This document shows positions 63,801 to 64,000 of a DNA stretch of 64,000 bases, piece by piece; within the stretch, counting starts at the first letter, position 1; the number at the start of each line of letters is the position of its first letter. The DNA is from Actinomycetota bacterium. Lineage in GTDB: Bacteria > Actinomycetota > Acidimicrobiia > Acidimicrobiales > Microtrichaceae. The notes below the pieces were generated by a model. It made no database searches, had not been told where the DNA came from, and saw only the letters and a program-made list of their open reading frames with translations. Made by a program: the position numbers and the translations under genes. Location: the NCBI GenBank assembly GCA_016703525.1, contig JADJBW010000003.1, forward strand, positions 62,001 to 126,000, read 5' to 3'.

Positions 63801-64000
63801 TTGGTCGCGACGGAGACGACGAAGCCGGCGTGTGTGGCCGGCGCCGTGGTCGCGGCGCGGTCGCGCACGATGTACGACGGCGACCTCACAGGGACTGCGG
63901 TGCCGTCGAAGGGCTTGACGACGAGGACCTCGATCGACACGGGTGTTGTAGGCACGGCGGCGCCGTCGTATTCCTTGAACACCACGACGGCGTATGACTC
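60811..64000 (+). CDS. Large secreted RHS/YD-repeat-type protein, 5' part (frame broken near 62424)
   Basis: At least 1,063 codons and open at the window edge. GTG 60811 follows GAGGGG. A signal peptide is present (RRFAVCAVGAFVAAVGLPSVVSAQAG). An SpvB/RHS N-terminal part follows: FSWSYPLPAAPASSGAAPSL, LAVGYSSGSVDAMTAAANSQ, IGLGWSLTSAFIERSYRICN, then YEYWTVQTPDGVRYTFGYG. At 62422-62424 a T run is one base short; on repair SYFYTRETNKYGRF continues, then strand-rich repeats to 64000 (SRDRFEYDPANGNLLRHW). Cargo and toxin domains would lie beyond the window. Such proteins act at the surface or in cell-cell competition. Confidence 0.8.

Overview
The window looks like chromosomal DNA of a high-GC actinobacterium, most likely class Acidimicrobiia (Ilumatobacter-type). 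This is inferred from strong G/C third-position bias, frequent GTG starts, a Ku plus LigD-polymerase pair, a homodimeric AceE, an AftB-like arabinosyltransferase with a DprE2-like reductase, and small conserved actinobacterial proteins. No rRNA or CRISPR array was seen. The only tRNA-like sequence is degenerate.

Layout. (1) 1-13.4 kb is housekeeping sequence: the start of an MFS transporter, two small conserved proteins, an alpha/beta hydrolase, a 945-aa polymerase/Wzz/kinase-like fusion, an acyltransferase, aceE, rnhA, a J-domain protein, an SDR dehydrogenase, and a HAD / SRPBCC / TIGR01777 run. (2) 13.4-44.1 kb is an accessory envelope-glycan locus. It holds five divergent copies of one polytopic membrane-protein family with shared motifs, several GT39-like enzymes, an AftB-like enzyme, an MptB-like enzyme, a 1,424-residue acyltransferase-glycosyltransferase fusion and an OatA-like acyltransferase. 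An IS66 element with perfect target duplication, an IS3-type element and an IS1380 remnant interrupt it. It ends at a DprE2-like gene. (3) 44.1-48.8 kb is a lipoate/2-oxoacid dehydrogenase operon: lpdA, E2, and a fused lipB-lipA. (4) 48.8-60.5 kb is mixed: rhodanese lipoprotein, M24 peptidase, a secreted repeat-rich protein, ku and the LigD polymerase, a nucleotide-sugar epimerase, PhoD and metH with a structured leader. (5) 60.8 kb to the end is the 5' part of a very large secreted RHS/YD-type protein.

How the genes work together. The glycan locus encodes lipid-linked sugar users (GT-C type), acyl decorators and a ligase/length-control fusion, so it probably builds an arabinan- or mannan-containing surface polymer. 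AceE (6.7-9.4 kb) with E2, LpdA and the lipoylation enzymes (44.3-48.8 kb) would make a complete pyruvate dehydrogenase route.

Quality warning. At least ten genes carry a one- or two-base frame break, nearly all in a short homopolymer or dinucleotide run, and two more contain an in-frame stop. The breaks include an E2 gene inside an otherwise intact lipoate operon, so many are probably consensus errors rather than real inactivation. Genes are described as one locus across such breaks.
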